DNA of 64,000 nucleotides from Byssovorax sp. (lineage in GTDB: Bacteria; Myxococcota_A; Polyangia; Polyangiales; Polyangiaceae), in the NCBI GenBank assembly GCA_025362495.1, contig JANYGI010000007.1, positions 1-64,000 on the forward strand, written 5' to 3'. Below the pieces are notes generated by a model. The model had not been told where the DNA came from. It saw only the letters and a list, made by a program, of their open reading frames with translations, and searched no databases. This document shows positions 1 through 6,300 of this stretch, piece after piece (position 1 is the stretch's first letter; each line of letters starts with the position of its first letter). Both the position numbers and the translations under genes were made by a program.

Positions 1-179
1 GGCATGGAGGCTCCTGATCGGGGTAGAACGCAGTGTGCTACGATTGGCAAAGATTGACAAGCCTTGGGCGTGCGGCTCTCGCGCCACTCCGTGGTGGCAT
101 CGCGCCGCCGACATCGCGATGTTCGCTGTCGATCACGTCGCGAAGATCGCGCGTCGTCGTCGTCCTTCGCGGCCGTGCT

Positions 180-222
180 CAGTGGGGTAACTCTCGTGGG
201 GGTTCAAGTCCCCCGCTTCGCA
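180..222 (+). pseudogene. 3' end of a tRNA gene (partial), probable integration target
   Basis: The geometry is exactly that of a tRNA 3' half: a 5-bp T-stem of G/C (198-202 with 210-214), the loop TTCAAGT (203-209), a 7-nt acceptor strand GCTTCGC (215-221) and discriminator A (222), with no encoded CCA. The preceding bases could form a long variable arm, as in Leu/Ser-type tRNAs. A near-complement of the acceptor strand lies 82 nt upstream (140-146, 6 of 7 pairs), but the intervening DNA has no recognisable D-arm or anticodon arm. I therefore read this as a partial or decayed tRNA. Confidence 0.5.
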
Positions 223-225
223 TTT
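213..225 (+). other. Candidate attL core (13-bp direct repeat, left copy)
   Basis: CCGCTTCGCATTT, the last bases of the tRNA-like fragment plus TTT, recurs identically at 19214-19226. Tyrosine integrases commonly recombine in tRNA 3' ends, and this repeat pair brackets the integrase and all the phage-like genes. A 13-bp repeat is short, so the assignment is tentative. Confidence 0.45.
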
Positions 226-338
226 TTCCCGTTTTCACTGCCGTTCATGGTGCTTTCTCCTGATTGGCGCGTCGCCGCGCCGTCATCGTACCCGAAACCG
301 TAGCTAGCTGGCGATCCGACCCGCGTCGCGGGGATGGA

Positions 339-695
339 TCACGCTTTGTCCAGTTGGCCGCCCATGGGCGAAGCCGTGTTGATCGTCCCGTCAGGGGCGA
401 AGTGCTCCCGCACAGGCGGGGCGGCCGTTCCCGGGTCGGCGGTGACCCGGATCGGGTCGGATCCGGCGCGGGTGTTCCGGGGGATCACCTTGCGCACCGC
501 CGTCCCGCCAAATTCAGCGCGGGCGCGGCGCCGCTGGAGGGCGCGCGCCAGCTCGTTTTCCAGCTTGCGGCCGCGGCGCACGCCGAGGCGGTAGGCCGCG
601 CGCGCCACCGCCAGGCCGAAGTCCATCGCGCTGCCGTCGCCCTTCTGGCCGTTGCGGCCGACCAGCTCCCACAACTCGGCCTCCATGCGGTTCAT
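339..695 (-). CDS. Hypothetical phage protein, 118 aa
   Basis: Last gene of the leftmost minus-strand operon. Its ATG (695) overlaps the TGA of the gene before it. The protein is soluble and has a basic central stretch (Arg/Lys-rich around residues 28-55), with no signal peptide or recognised domain. A second in-frame Met lies three codons downstream (686). The function is unknown. Its place in an operon with a small lipoprotein and an RHH regulator suggests an early, regulatory or lysogeny-associated role, but that is only context. Confidence 0.6.
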   Translation of the reverse strand: MNRMEAELWELVGRNGQKGDGSAMDFGLAVARAAYRLGVRRGRKLENELARALQRRRARAEFGGTAVRKVIPRNTRAGSDPIRVTADPGTAAPPVREHFAPDGTINTASPMGGQLDKA

Positions 696-877
696 CGACT
701 GCCCTTTTTCGTTGGCGGGTGCGCGAAGCCGGTCAAGGCGGTCTGCACCGGGTAAACGCGCCACCACCGGCGCGCAGCGTCCGCGCGCGCGTCGTCGGCG
801 CGCGGATCGAAGGCGCCCGCTGCGAGCGCCAAGAGGACGAGCTCCACCAGACGGTGAGCGCGCTCGGGCGCGCTCAC
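692..877 (-). CDS. Small hypothetical protein, 61 aa, translationally coupled
   Basis: Starts at a GTG that overlaps the lipoprotein's stop (GTGA, 877-874) and ends overlapping the next gene's ATG (ATGA, 695-692). Residues ~9-22 form a short hydrophobic stretch (LVELVLLALAAGAF), possibly one membrane helix, followed by a charged segment and a basic tail. Its size, its single hydrophobic segment and its position after a lipoprotein would allow a holin- or spanin-like role, but no motif proves it. Confidence 0.55.
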   Translation of the reverse strand: MSAPERAHRLVELVLLALAAGAFDPRADDARADAARRWWRVYPVQTALTGFAHPPTKKGSR

Positions 878-1131
878 TTGGTGGGCTCCGCGGCCGGCGC
901 GCTCGAGGTGGCGGGCTCGACGTACGCGGCGCGCACGATGTTGTCTTTGCAGTTGCCCCAGATCGTTTGAATGCTGAAGACCTGCCACGACGACTCAAGC
1001 GTGCATCGACTGACGATGATCGACCCGTGGGGACCGGGACGAACGTCGGTGATCATCGTCGTTTCGTGAACGCAGCCTGCCGACATCGCGCCGAGCGCGA
1101 GCAGCGGTGCCGCGATGAGCGTGTACCTCAC
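874..1131 (-). CDS. Small lipoprotein, 85 aa
   Basis: The GTG start overlaps the TGA of the upstream RHH gene (GTGA, 1131-1128). The N-terminus (MRYTLIAAPLLALGAMSAGC) is a lipoprotein signal peptide with a lipobox ending at Cys20. The mature part is about 65 residues and contains two more Cys, possibly a disulfide. It is probably exported and anchored to a membrane. A prophage lipoprotein could act in superinfection exclusion or as an outer-membrane spanin. The sequence does not decide between these. Confidence 0.7.
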   Translation of the reverse strand: MRYTLIAAPLLALGAMSAGCVHETTMITDVRPGPHGSIIVSRCTLESSWQVFSIQTIWGNCKDNIVRAAYVEPATSSAPAAEPTK

Positions 1132-1316
1132 TTCGCCGCCTTTCGCGCCGTGACCGCCTCGCGCAACAGCACCTCCACCTCGCGCACACGCGAGCGGCGA
1201 TCTTGCTCCGCAAGCTCATCAACCTCGACGACCAGATCGTTCGGCAGTTCCCAGCTAAAGCGCCCCATTTCGCCCGTTTTTCCCGGTTCGTTTTTCGGTT
1301 CGTTCATTGAGTCCAT
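1128..1316 (-). CDS. Ribbon-helix-helix (Arc/CopG-like) transcriptional regulator, 62 aa
   Basis: Short protein with a beta strand (GRFSWELPNDLVVEVDEL) followed by two predicted helices (residues ~30-58), the size and layout of an Arc/MetJ/CopG dimeric repressor. It heads the left minus-strand operon and faces the plus-strand operon. Just upstream are a good promoter and three 8-bp direct repeats at 11-bp spacing, the kind of tandem site RHH dimers bind. It probably regulates itself and perhaps the divergent structural operon. There are two possible starts, ATG 1316 and ATG 1307. The second would fit a nearly leaderless mRNA from the promoter below. Confidence 0.7.
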   Translation of the reverse strand: MDSMNEPKNEPGKTGEMGRFSWELPNDLVVEVDELAEQDRRSRVREVEVLLREAVTARKAAK

Positions 1317-1345
1317 GTTTTAAGGCGCTCCCTTGGTATCGTCAA
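1317..1345 (-). promoter_or_regulatory. Sigma70-like promoter of the RHH operon
   Basis: On the minus strand, TTGACG (1345-1340) and TAAAAC (1322-1317) are separated by exactly 17 bp. Transcription would begin 6-8 nt after the -10 box, that is between the two possible RHH start codons. The mRNA might then begin at or near ATG 1307, making it leaderless or almost so. Confidence 0.5.
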
Positions 1346-1379
1346 GGCGTTTTTTTGGCGCCCCCTATGAGCGGGCCAA

Positions 1380-1409
1380 AAAGTGGCTCGAAAGTGGCTA
1401 AAAAGTGGC
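1380..1409. promoter_or_regulatory. Three direct repeats of AAAGTGGC with 11-bp period (operator)
   Basis: AAAGTGGC occurs at 1380-1387, 1391-1398 and 1402-1409, each 11 bp from the next, so the repeats lie on one face of the helix. The array sits in the divergent region between the RHH operon and the first plus-strand operon, 35 bp upstream of the RHH -35 box. Tandem short repeats near helical spacing are typical RHH operators. Confidence 0.55.
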
Positions 1410-1489
1410 GCCTTTCTGGCTCGTCGTGGGGCACGTCTCGGCCGGTTCGGCGCGGCGGCGCGACAGACCCCGATCAAGTGGGCCGCGGC

Positions 1490-1526
1490 GTCAAGGGTAC
1501 AGCCGGCGCGCGCCCTGGCGCAGGGT
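1490..1526. promoter_or_regulatory. Two-box site GTCAAGGGTACA ... CAGGGT, copy 1
   Basis: GTCAAGGGTACA (1490-1501) is followed by a second AGGGT box whose position is 28 bp further on. The same 12-mer and the same 28-bp spacing occur at 6258-6294. This copy lies 71 bp upstream of the first gene of the left plus-strand operon. It is probably a phage promoter element or a regulator site. Confidence 0.45.
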
Positions 1527-1571
1527 GCGACCTCGGCGATCCCGCCGCGCCCCTTCCCCGGAGTCCACCGC

Positions 1572-1988
1572 ATGAACGCACGCCTTCTTGCCGCTGTCGG
1601 CGCCCTCGGCACCATCGCCACGATCCGCGCGGAGCAGAACAGCGCCGTCGGGCTCGCTGCCGTGCGCGCCGTCCTTCCCGCCGTCCTCGATCTCGTGCAG
1701 ATACGGCGCGCGATCGCCGCGCTGCGCGTCGCCGCCAACGACGACGAGGACCCGAAAACGACCGCGATGCGCGCGGAGGATACCGCGCGGTACGAAGCTC
1801 GACAGGAAGCCACGATCGACGAGCTCCTTGCGGGCCTCGAGCACCACACCGCGGCGCCCGCCGGTGCGCGCGAGGAGCTGCTCGCGCGCGTCGAATCGGT
1901 CGCGCTCGCGCAGATCGCGGCCGAGCTTCCCGAGCACGAGCACGAGCCCGAGCTCCCGCGCACGACCAACAAGACCGGCAAGAGGTAG
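1572..1988 (+). CDS. Hypothetical phage protein, 138 aa, N-terminal hydrophobic segment
   Basis: ATG 1572 was chosen because GGAG lies nine bases upstream and because the upstream in-frame sequence is low-complexity. Residues 3-20 are hydrophobic (one membrane or signal segment). The rest is Glu/Arg/Ala-rich and mainly helical, probably a coiled coil, with a His/Glu-rich segment near the end. First gene of the plus-strand operon that continues to 5310. No recognised family. A virion-membrane or lysis-related protein is possible. Confidence 0.6.
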   Translation: MNARLLAAVGALGTIATIRAEQNSAVGLAAVRAVLPAVLDLVQIRRAIAALRVAANDDEDPKTTAMRAEDTARYEARQEATIDELLAGLEHHTAAPAGAREELLARVESVALAQIAAELPEHEHEPELPRTTNKTGKR

Positions 1989-1990
1989 TC

Positions 1991-2599
1991 GTGGGCGCGT
2001 CGGCGATCCTCGCGGCGGTGCGCGCCGTCGTGCCGTCGGTGTATGGCTCGGCGCGTTTCCGGCTGCTCACCGGCGGTTCATGGGGCCCGGGCGGGGGCAC
2101 CACCTGCGCGTTTCTCTGCGCCTGGTGCCTCTACTTCGCCGGCTGCCGCGACCCGAGGATCGTCAACTACGAGGCCCCGGCGACGGGGCTTCGCTTCCAC
2201 GTTTCGGAGGGGATTTCCCGGCTCATCGACGGCGCGCGGACCCTCGGCGCCCTCGACACGACGGCGGCGCGCTTCCGGCCGTTGCCCGGGGATTTCCTGT
2301 TCTTGACGGAGGGGCCGCCCCACACCGAACACGTCGAAGTCTTCTTGGGCTTCACCAAGTCCGGCGCGTGGCGGGTCGCCGCCGCGGGCCAGACCGACCC
2401 GAAGACCGGGCGGCAGTGCGCGATCGTCAAGACGCGCACGCGCCGCGGGTCGCAGCTCACCACCGCGGCCGGCGGGCGCACCCTCGCCGCCGTGATCCGC
2501 ACCCGCCGCTTGCCCTACGCCGCCGCGCCCCTGGGCGGCGGAAGCGCGCTCGTTCCCCTGCTTTTTCTCGCGGCGCTCGGCGTCGCGGCCCTGGAGTGA
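1991..2599 (+). CDS. NlpC/P60- or CHAP-like cell-wall hydrolase with C-terminal membrane anchor, 202 aa
   Basis: GTG start two bases after the previous stop. The sequence GGTTCAFLCAWCLYFAGC (residues ~35-52) followed by PLPGDFLFL (98-106) and EHVEVFLG (113-120) has the order of a papain-fold NlpC/P60 or CHAP peptidase: catalytic Cys (about C39 or C43), a GD(x)(x) strand, then catalytic His (H114). Such enzymes cleave peptidoglycan peptides. The C-terminus (ALVPLLFLAALGVAAL) is a membrane segment, so the enzyme is probably tethered, as entry enzymes of membrane-containing phages can be. The assignment is from motifs only. Confidence 0.55.
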   Translation: MGASAILAAVRAVVPSVYGSARFRLLTGGSWGPGGGTTCAFLCAWCLYFAGCRDPRIVNYEAPATGLRFHVSEGISRLIDGARTLGALDTTAARFRPLPGDFLFLTEGPPHTEHVEVFLGFTKSGAWRVAAAGQTDPKTGRQCAIVKTRTRRGSQLTTAAGGRTLAAVIRTRRLPYAAAPLGGGSALVPLLFLAALGVAALE

Positions 2600-2602
2600 C
2601 CC

Positions 2603-3526
2603 ATGCCCGACGAAACCACCACCTCCGATGCCATCGAGTACGCCAAGACGGCAAACGCCGTCGTGCAGCAGGCTGCGACCGTCGCCGGCCAGATTGGCGC
2701 CACCGGCACGCAAAAGACCCTGCAACAGGTCTCGTTGGCGCTCGCCGCAGGTGTTTCCGCAGGCGTTACCGGCGCCGGCATTGGCGCCGTTGTCGGCGGG
2801 GCCTCGTTCGCGGGCGCCATCGGCGCGGGCGCCGCGCTCGGCTCGAGCTGCGGCCCGATCGGCGCGGCGGTCGGTGTCTTCGTCGGCTGCATGGTCGCGA
2901 TCGGCAAGATGTACTCGGCCGGCGCGGTCGAGGATCTCCCGGCGCTTGCCGAACGCCAACACGTCGCGCGCGTCGCCGCGCTGGAGGTGCAAAAACAGCT
3001 CGCGTGGCTGGAAGCGCCTGAGCACCTTCCGCAGCTCAAGGCCGCAATCATCTCCGGCTGGTACACAACAGCGGTCGACGTCGTGAGCACGCAGCTCCTC
3101 GACAGCGATTGGGGCCCGGGCTCCTCGGCCTCGAAGTGGTACGCGGCCCACTCCGATCCGCTGGCGGCGTTTCCTGCTCCGGCCAGTGTGCGCGACGCAT
3201 TGCGCCTCACGATGGCGCGCACCGGCCTTTTTGTCGGGACGCCGCTTCAGATCGCCGACGTGAAAGCGAAGCTCCGCGCCCTGCGTCTCTCACACCCTGC
3301 GCTCAAGATCGGAATCCCGAAGAGCCGCTACGCCGCCGTCAACGCGCTTCAGACTTTCGCGCAGATGGGCGCGCCGAAATACAGCGCCGCCCTTGCCCTG
3401 GGCACGATCGCGCAGCTCAGCGCCAATCCCCGCGCCGCGGTTCGCCGCGCCCCGCCTGCCCCGAAGAAGAGCACCGGGCCGGCGCTCCTCGTCGCGGGGA
3501 TCCTCGCGGCCGCGCTTCTGGTCTAG
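2603..3526 (+). CDS. Membrane protein with glycine-rich helices, 307 aa
   Basis: ATG four bases after the preceding stop. A Gly/Ala-rich hydrophobic region (residues ~48-105) has small-residue periodicity like glycine-zipper or lysis/injection proteins. The central part is amphipathic and soluble, and residues ~290-307 form a terminal membrane helix preceded by a Pro/Lys-rich linker. No known family was recognised. The topology and operon position fit a virion membrane protein or a membrane-perforating protein used in genome delivery. Confidence 0.6.
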   Translation: MPDETTTSDAIEYAKTANAVVQQAATVAGQIGATGTQKTLQQVSLALAAGVSAGVTGAGIGAVVGGASFAGAIGAGAALGSSCGPIGAAVGVFVGCMVAIGKMYSAGAVEDLPALAERQHVARVAALEVQKQLAWLEAPEHLPQLKAAIISGWYTTAVDVVSTQLLDSDWGPGSSASKWYAAHSDPLAAFPAPASVRDALRLTMARTGLFVGTPLQIADVKAKLRALRLSHPALKIGIPKSRYAAVNALQTFAQMGAPKYSAALALGTIAQLSANPRAAVRRAPPAPKKSTGPALLVAGILAAALLV

Positions 3527-3531
3527 GATCC

Positions 3532-3545
3532 TATCCCATGGGATA
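3532..3545. promoter_or_regulatory. Perfect 14-bp palindrome over a start codon
   Basis: TATCCCATGGGATA is its own reverse complement and contains the ATG (3538) of the next gene. In RNA it would form a small hairpin hiding the start codon. As DNA it could be a dimer binding site. No Shine-Dalgarno sequence is evident, so translation may depend on ribosomes arriving from the upstream gene. Confidence 0.35.
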
Positions 3546-3849
3546 CGCCTTGCTGGAGCTGGACGACGAGGACGCGCCGATCGTGCGCGCGTCGACCCAG
3601 GGGCGCCCGCGCATCGAGTCGCGCTCGCTAACGCTCGTCGACAACGACGGTGTGTGCGTCGTGATCTCGGGCCCAACGTGGGCGTTTCGGCGCATCTTCC
3701 GGCGCACCGAAGAAAACGAGTTCGCCCTCGCGGGCCTGCCGATTTCGATCACCACGAGCCGCACCAAACCGGCCAAAAAGGAGCCTCTCCGTGAGCCACC
3801 GCAACGACGACGCGCCCACCGGCGCGGGCCTCGCACCCGCGCACGTTGA
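3538..3849 (+). CDS. Small hypothetical protein, 103 aa
   Basis: Begins inside the palindrome described above, 12 bases after the previous stop. Residues 1-65 look like a small beta-rich fold with acidic start (LELDDEDAP). The last ~35 residues are strongly basic (Arg/Lys/Pro). The final 59 bases overlap the next gene in another frame, a long overlap that suggests selection for compactness. No recognised domain. The basic tail could bind nucleic acid. Confidence 0.55.
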   Translation: MGYALLELDDEDAPIVRASTQGRPRIESRSLTLVDNDGVCVVISGPTWAFRRIFRRTEENEFALAGLPISITTSRTKPAKKEPLREPPQRRRAHRRGPRTRAR

Positions 3850-4735
3850 CTGCCACGCCATCTTCGGCGAACCGGCCGAGGACACCGGCAAACCGTGGAC
3901 CCCGATCCCCTCGGCGTGGATTCTGCGGATCGAGGTCCGGCGATGGACGCAGGTCAACGGCAGCGGCTCGAAACCGCTCATCGCGACGTACATGCCGGAG
4001 GACTTGCCCGATCTCGAGAACCTCCGCGCCCGCCACGGCGGCGGCGTCTATGAGCTGACCGCGCGGGCCAGCGAGGCGAGCGGACGACAGAAGGGCTCGA
4101 ACCTGCGGACGGTCTCCGCGACCCTCGACGGGCCGCCGATCGACACCGCGGCGGCTGCGTCCACGGCGCTCGCCGCGCCTCGATCCGCCGGCCTCCAGGT
4201 CGCGCCGATCGACGCGGGATCGATGGTCGGCGGAGGCGCCGCGGTGATCGCCGCCGTGGGCGGCATCCTCGAACGGCTCGCCACTGCGTCACGCGAGGAG
4301 CGCGAGGAGCGACGCGAGCGCGAGGAGAAGCGCGACCGGATCGAGCGCGAAGAGCGCCAGCTCCGCGAGGACAAGCGGGAGAAGCTCGACGCGCTGGAGC
4401 GCGAGCGCAAGGACCGCAACGACCGCGAAGACGCCCAGCGGCGCGAGCGCGCCGAGGCCGCCTCGCGGGAAATGCTGGCGCGCGTGCAGCAGGAGATCCA
4501 GACGGCGCGCGCCGCCGCGCCCGCGCCCGCGGCCGCCGCGCCGGCCGGGGCGCTCGGGAGCCTGGACGAGCTTTTGGTGACGAAGAAGAAGATCGAGGAG
4601 CTGAGCGGCACCGGCGATCTCGTGAAGCTCGCCGGATCGGCCACCGGCGTCATGGCCCTCGGGCATTTTTTGGGGATGCCGCCCGAGCTCATCGCCGCCA
4701 TAGCCGCGGCCGGCGGCAAGATCGGCACCGGGTGA
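3791..4735 (+). CDS. Coiled-coil phage protein, 314 aa
   Basis: GTG start 3791 lies inside the preceding gene. Residues 1-110 form a soluble domain with beta-rich character. Residues ~140-160 are hydrophobic and Gly-rich (one possible membrane segment). Residues ~165-245 are a long Glu/Arg coiled coil (EREERREREEKRDRIEREER and similar). A Pro/Ala linker and a small hydrophobic C-terminal domain (~285-314) follow. It is likely a structural or scaffold-like element, possibly membrane-spanning. The function is unknown. Confidence 0.65.
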   Translation: MSHRNDDAPTGAGLAPAHVDCHAIFGEPAEDTGKPWTPIPSAWILRIEVRRWTQVNGSGSKPLIATYMPEDLPDLENLRARHGGGVYELTARASEASGRQKGSNLRTVSATLDGPPIDTAAAASTALAAPRSAGLQVAPIDAGSMVGGGAAVIAAVGGILERLATASREEREERREREEKRDRIEREERQLREDKREKLDALERERKDRNDREDAQRRERAEAASREMLARVQQEIQTARAAAPAPAAAAPAGALGSLDELLVTKKKIEELSGTGDLVKLAGSATGVMALGHFLGMPPELIAAIAAAGGKIGTG

Positions 4736-5310
4736 GCCTCTACCGCTTCGCCACCGGCCGCGACAAGGGCCGCTACCTCGGCGGCGCGGCCGAAGACGAC
4801 GCGCGCGATCCCGCGGTGATCGCCCTCGCGCGGAGCGTCCCGCCCGGCCTCGACGGGGATCTCTTGCTCCTCGCCTGGGTGCAGTCGCGCCTCGCCTATG
4901 CCGGCGATGCCGGCGGTATCGAGTGCTTCGACGACGCCGCGCGGACCCTGCGCCGGGGCTGGGACGACTGCGACGGCCTGGCGCGCGTGCTCCTGGCGCT
5001 GCTGCTCGCCCGCGGCTCGCAGGCGCGCCTGCGCGCTGTCCTCGGAGGACCGACGGGCCGCGACTACCCAGCCCAGCTCTCGGACGACCCCGCGCCGGCA
5101 CTCGTCCTCGACCGCATACGCCGCGGGGCGCTCTCGGTCGTCTACACGCTCGCCATCGAGAGCGGCGCCGCGCACCTGATCCCGCCCGAGGCCGCCTCGC
5201 TTCGCCACCTCCAGGTGGAACTCCGCGCGCCGAGTCACCCGCGCGCCGAGTCGTCCGGCTGGCTTTTGCTCGAGGCGACGCGCGAGCTTCCGGCCGGCTC
5301 GCCGCGCTGA
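4732..5310 (+). CDS. Transglutaminase-like (papain-fold) protein, 192 aa
   Basis: The GTG overlaps the previous TGA (GTGA). The segment FDDAARTLRRGWDDCDGLARVLLALLLARG holds the signature of transglutaminase-like cysteine peptidases. The Cys (C80) sits in a W-x-D-C-D turn before a helix, followed by a second helix and a strand (SQARLRAVLGG). Candidate His/Asp partners lie in residues ~95-165. Such proteins can cut or crosslink peptides. In a phage it might act in wall penetration or virion maturation. Last gene of the first plus operon, convergent with the ATPase gene. Confidence 0.5.
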   Translation: MSLYRFATGRDKGRYLGGAAEDDARDPAVIALARSVPPGLDGDLLLLAWVQSRLAYAGDAGGIECFDDAARTLRRGWDDCDGLARVLLALLLARGSQARLRAVLGGPTGRDYPAQLSDDPAPALVLDRIRRGALSVVYTLAIESGAAHLIPPEAASLRHLQVELRAPSHPRAESSGWLLLEATRELPAGSPR

Positions 5311-5340
5311 ATTGCACAATTTCGCAATTTCGAAATTCAG
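5307..5340. terminator. AT-rich inverted repeat between convergent genes, containing both stop codons
   Basis: CTGAATT (5307-5313) and AATTCAG (5334-5340) are inverted repeats. The interior has three AATTT/AAATT-type blocks about 8 bp apart, a conspicuous AT island in ~70% GC DNA. The TGA of both convergent genes (5308-5310 on plus, 5339-5337 on minus) lies within the arms. It may be a bidirectional transcription stop or a replication element. Confidence 0.4.
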
Positions 5341-6254
5341 CCCGCGATCTGCTCCCATGCCGCGCGCGCGCGGGCGAAGCGCGCCCTCGCGGCCCGCTGC
5401 GCCTGGGGGTCGGTGCGCTCCCACAAATCCGGGTGATCGAGCTTCGCCACGCGCAGCCACGCGCAGCGCGCGGCCTCGCGGTCGCCCTCGCGAACACCGA
5501 GCGCCTGCCACGGCGAGACCTGCGGCTCGGGCTCCTCGATCGGAGCGGGACGCGCGACGGTGCGCCCGAGGTTCCAGCGGCATTTGGGGCCGCCGATGAC
5601 GTGCGTCGGCGTGACGGCCGCCTCGGCGTCGCACATGTGCGCGTGCTCGCGCGGCCCGACGGCGCGCCCGTCGGCGTTGATGTGCCGCAGCGCCAGCACG
5701 AGCGCGCCGCGCAGCGCCAGCGCGCGCAGTGCCTCGCGCATCTCCTCCGCGTCGCGCTTCGCCCAGGCGTCGAGCGAGTCGACGATCACCACCGAGGCGG
5801 CGCGCACCACCGGGAGCGCGAGCACGGCGCGCCACGGCCCGAACGGGACGCGCGGGACCGTCGCACGCGCGCCGACGCGCCGGAAGATCGCCGCGTAGCG
5901 CGCGGGGCTCATCTCCGCGTCGAGCCACACGATCGCCTCGCCCCCGGCGCGTTGAAGCTCGTTAGCGAGGCGCGCCAGCTCCGTTGATTTGCCCGCGCCC
6001 GGCTCGCCGTGCACGAGCACGAGCGCGGCGCGCTCCATGCCGCCGAGCGCCGCGGCGATCGGCGACTCGAGGCGCAGCAGCTCGGGCGCCGGGAGGTCAA
6101 TGTCCACCAGCTCGGCGCCGAGTGTCACCACCGACGCGCGCGCGTCGTCGCCGTCCACCAGGTCGCCGACGTCCTCGAGTTCGCCGCCGCACGGCGTGCA
6201 AATCGCCTCGCCCGCGTTGCCGCGTCGCCCACACCCCCGACACGAGTTCGCCAT
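5337..6254 (-). CDS. RadA-like zinc-ribbon ATPase fused to a C-terminal J-domain, 305 aa
   Basis: Residues 5-22 form a zinc ribbon (CRGC ... CTPC). A RecA/RadA-type ATPase core follows: Walker A GEPGAGKST (83-91), Walker B SVVIVDS (154-160), and KCRWN (224-228) where RadA has its KNRFG motif. Residues ~248-303 are a J-domain, with a helix before HPD (274-276) and an alpha-helical remainder ending AWEQI. RadA proteins remodel recombination and replication forks. J-domains recruit and stimulate DnaK/Hsp70. The protein probably acts in phage replication and brings host DnaK to the complex. The only minus-strand gene in the middle of the element. The ATG follows the two-box site directly, so the mRNA leader must be very short. 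Confidence 0.7.
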   Translation of the reverse strand: MANSCRGCGRRGNAGEAICTPCGGELEDVGDLVDGDDARASVVTLGAELVDIDLPAPELLRLESPIAAALGGMERAALVLVHGEPGAGKSTELARLANELQRAGGEAIVWLDAEMSPARYAAIFRRVGARATVPRVPFGPWRAVLALPVVRAASVVIVDSLDAWAKRDAEEMREALRALALRGALVLALRHINADGRAVGPREHAHMCDAEAAVTPTHVIGGPKCRWNLGRTVARPAPIEEPEPQVSPWQALGVREGDREAARCAWLRVAKLDHPDLWERTDPQAQRAARARFARARAAWEQIAG

Positions 6255-6257
6255 AGT

Positions 6258-6294
6258 GTCAAGGGTACAGAAATCGCGCGCGCGCGTCCAGGGT
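6258..6294. promoter_or_regulatory. Two-box site GTCAAGGGTACA ... CAGGGT, copy 2
   Basis: The 12-mer found at 1490-1501 recurs at 6258-6269, with a second AGGGT box again exactly 28 bp on (6290-6294). It fills the divergent gap between the ATPase gene (start 6254, minus) and the second plus-strand operon (start 6301). On the minus strand it reads as two TACCCTkGAC direct repeats. One factor could control both directions. Confidence 0.5.
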
Positions 6295-6300
6295 AGCCGG

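Noticed and set aside
140..222. A complete tRNA gene (83 nt) using the near-matching acceptor strand at 140-146
   Set aside because: The T-arm and acceptor fit, but there is no D-loop GG, no plausible anticodon stem and one acceptor mismatch. Only the 3' part is supported.
339..998. A single 219-aa minus-strand gene over the left operon
   Set aside because: The upstream half is Arg/Ser-rich shadow. The coupled starts at 695 and 877 explain the region better.
1383..1571. Longer 201-aa form of the first plus-strand gene
   Set aside because: The extra 63 residues are low-complexity and overlap the operator array. ATG 1572 has a proper ribosome site.
5337..6254. Packaging (FtsK/HerA-type) ATPase for the phage
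   Set aside because: The zinc-ribbon, RadA-like motifs and J-domain point to recombination/replication. No FtsK/A32-specific motif was seen.
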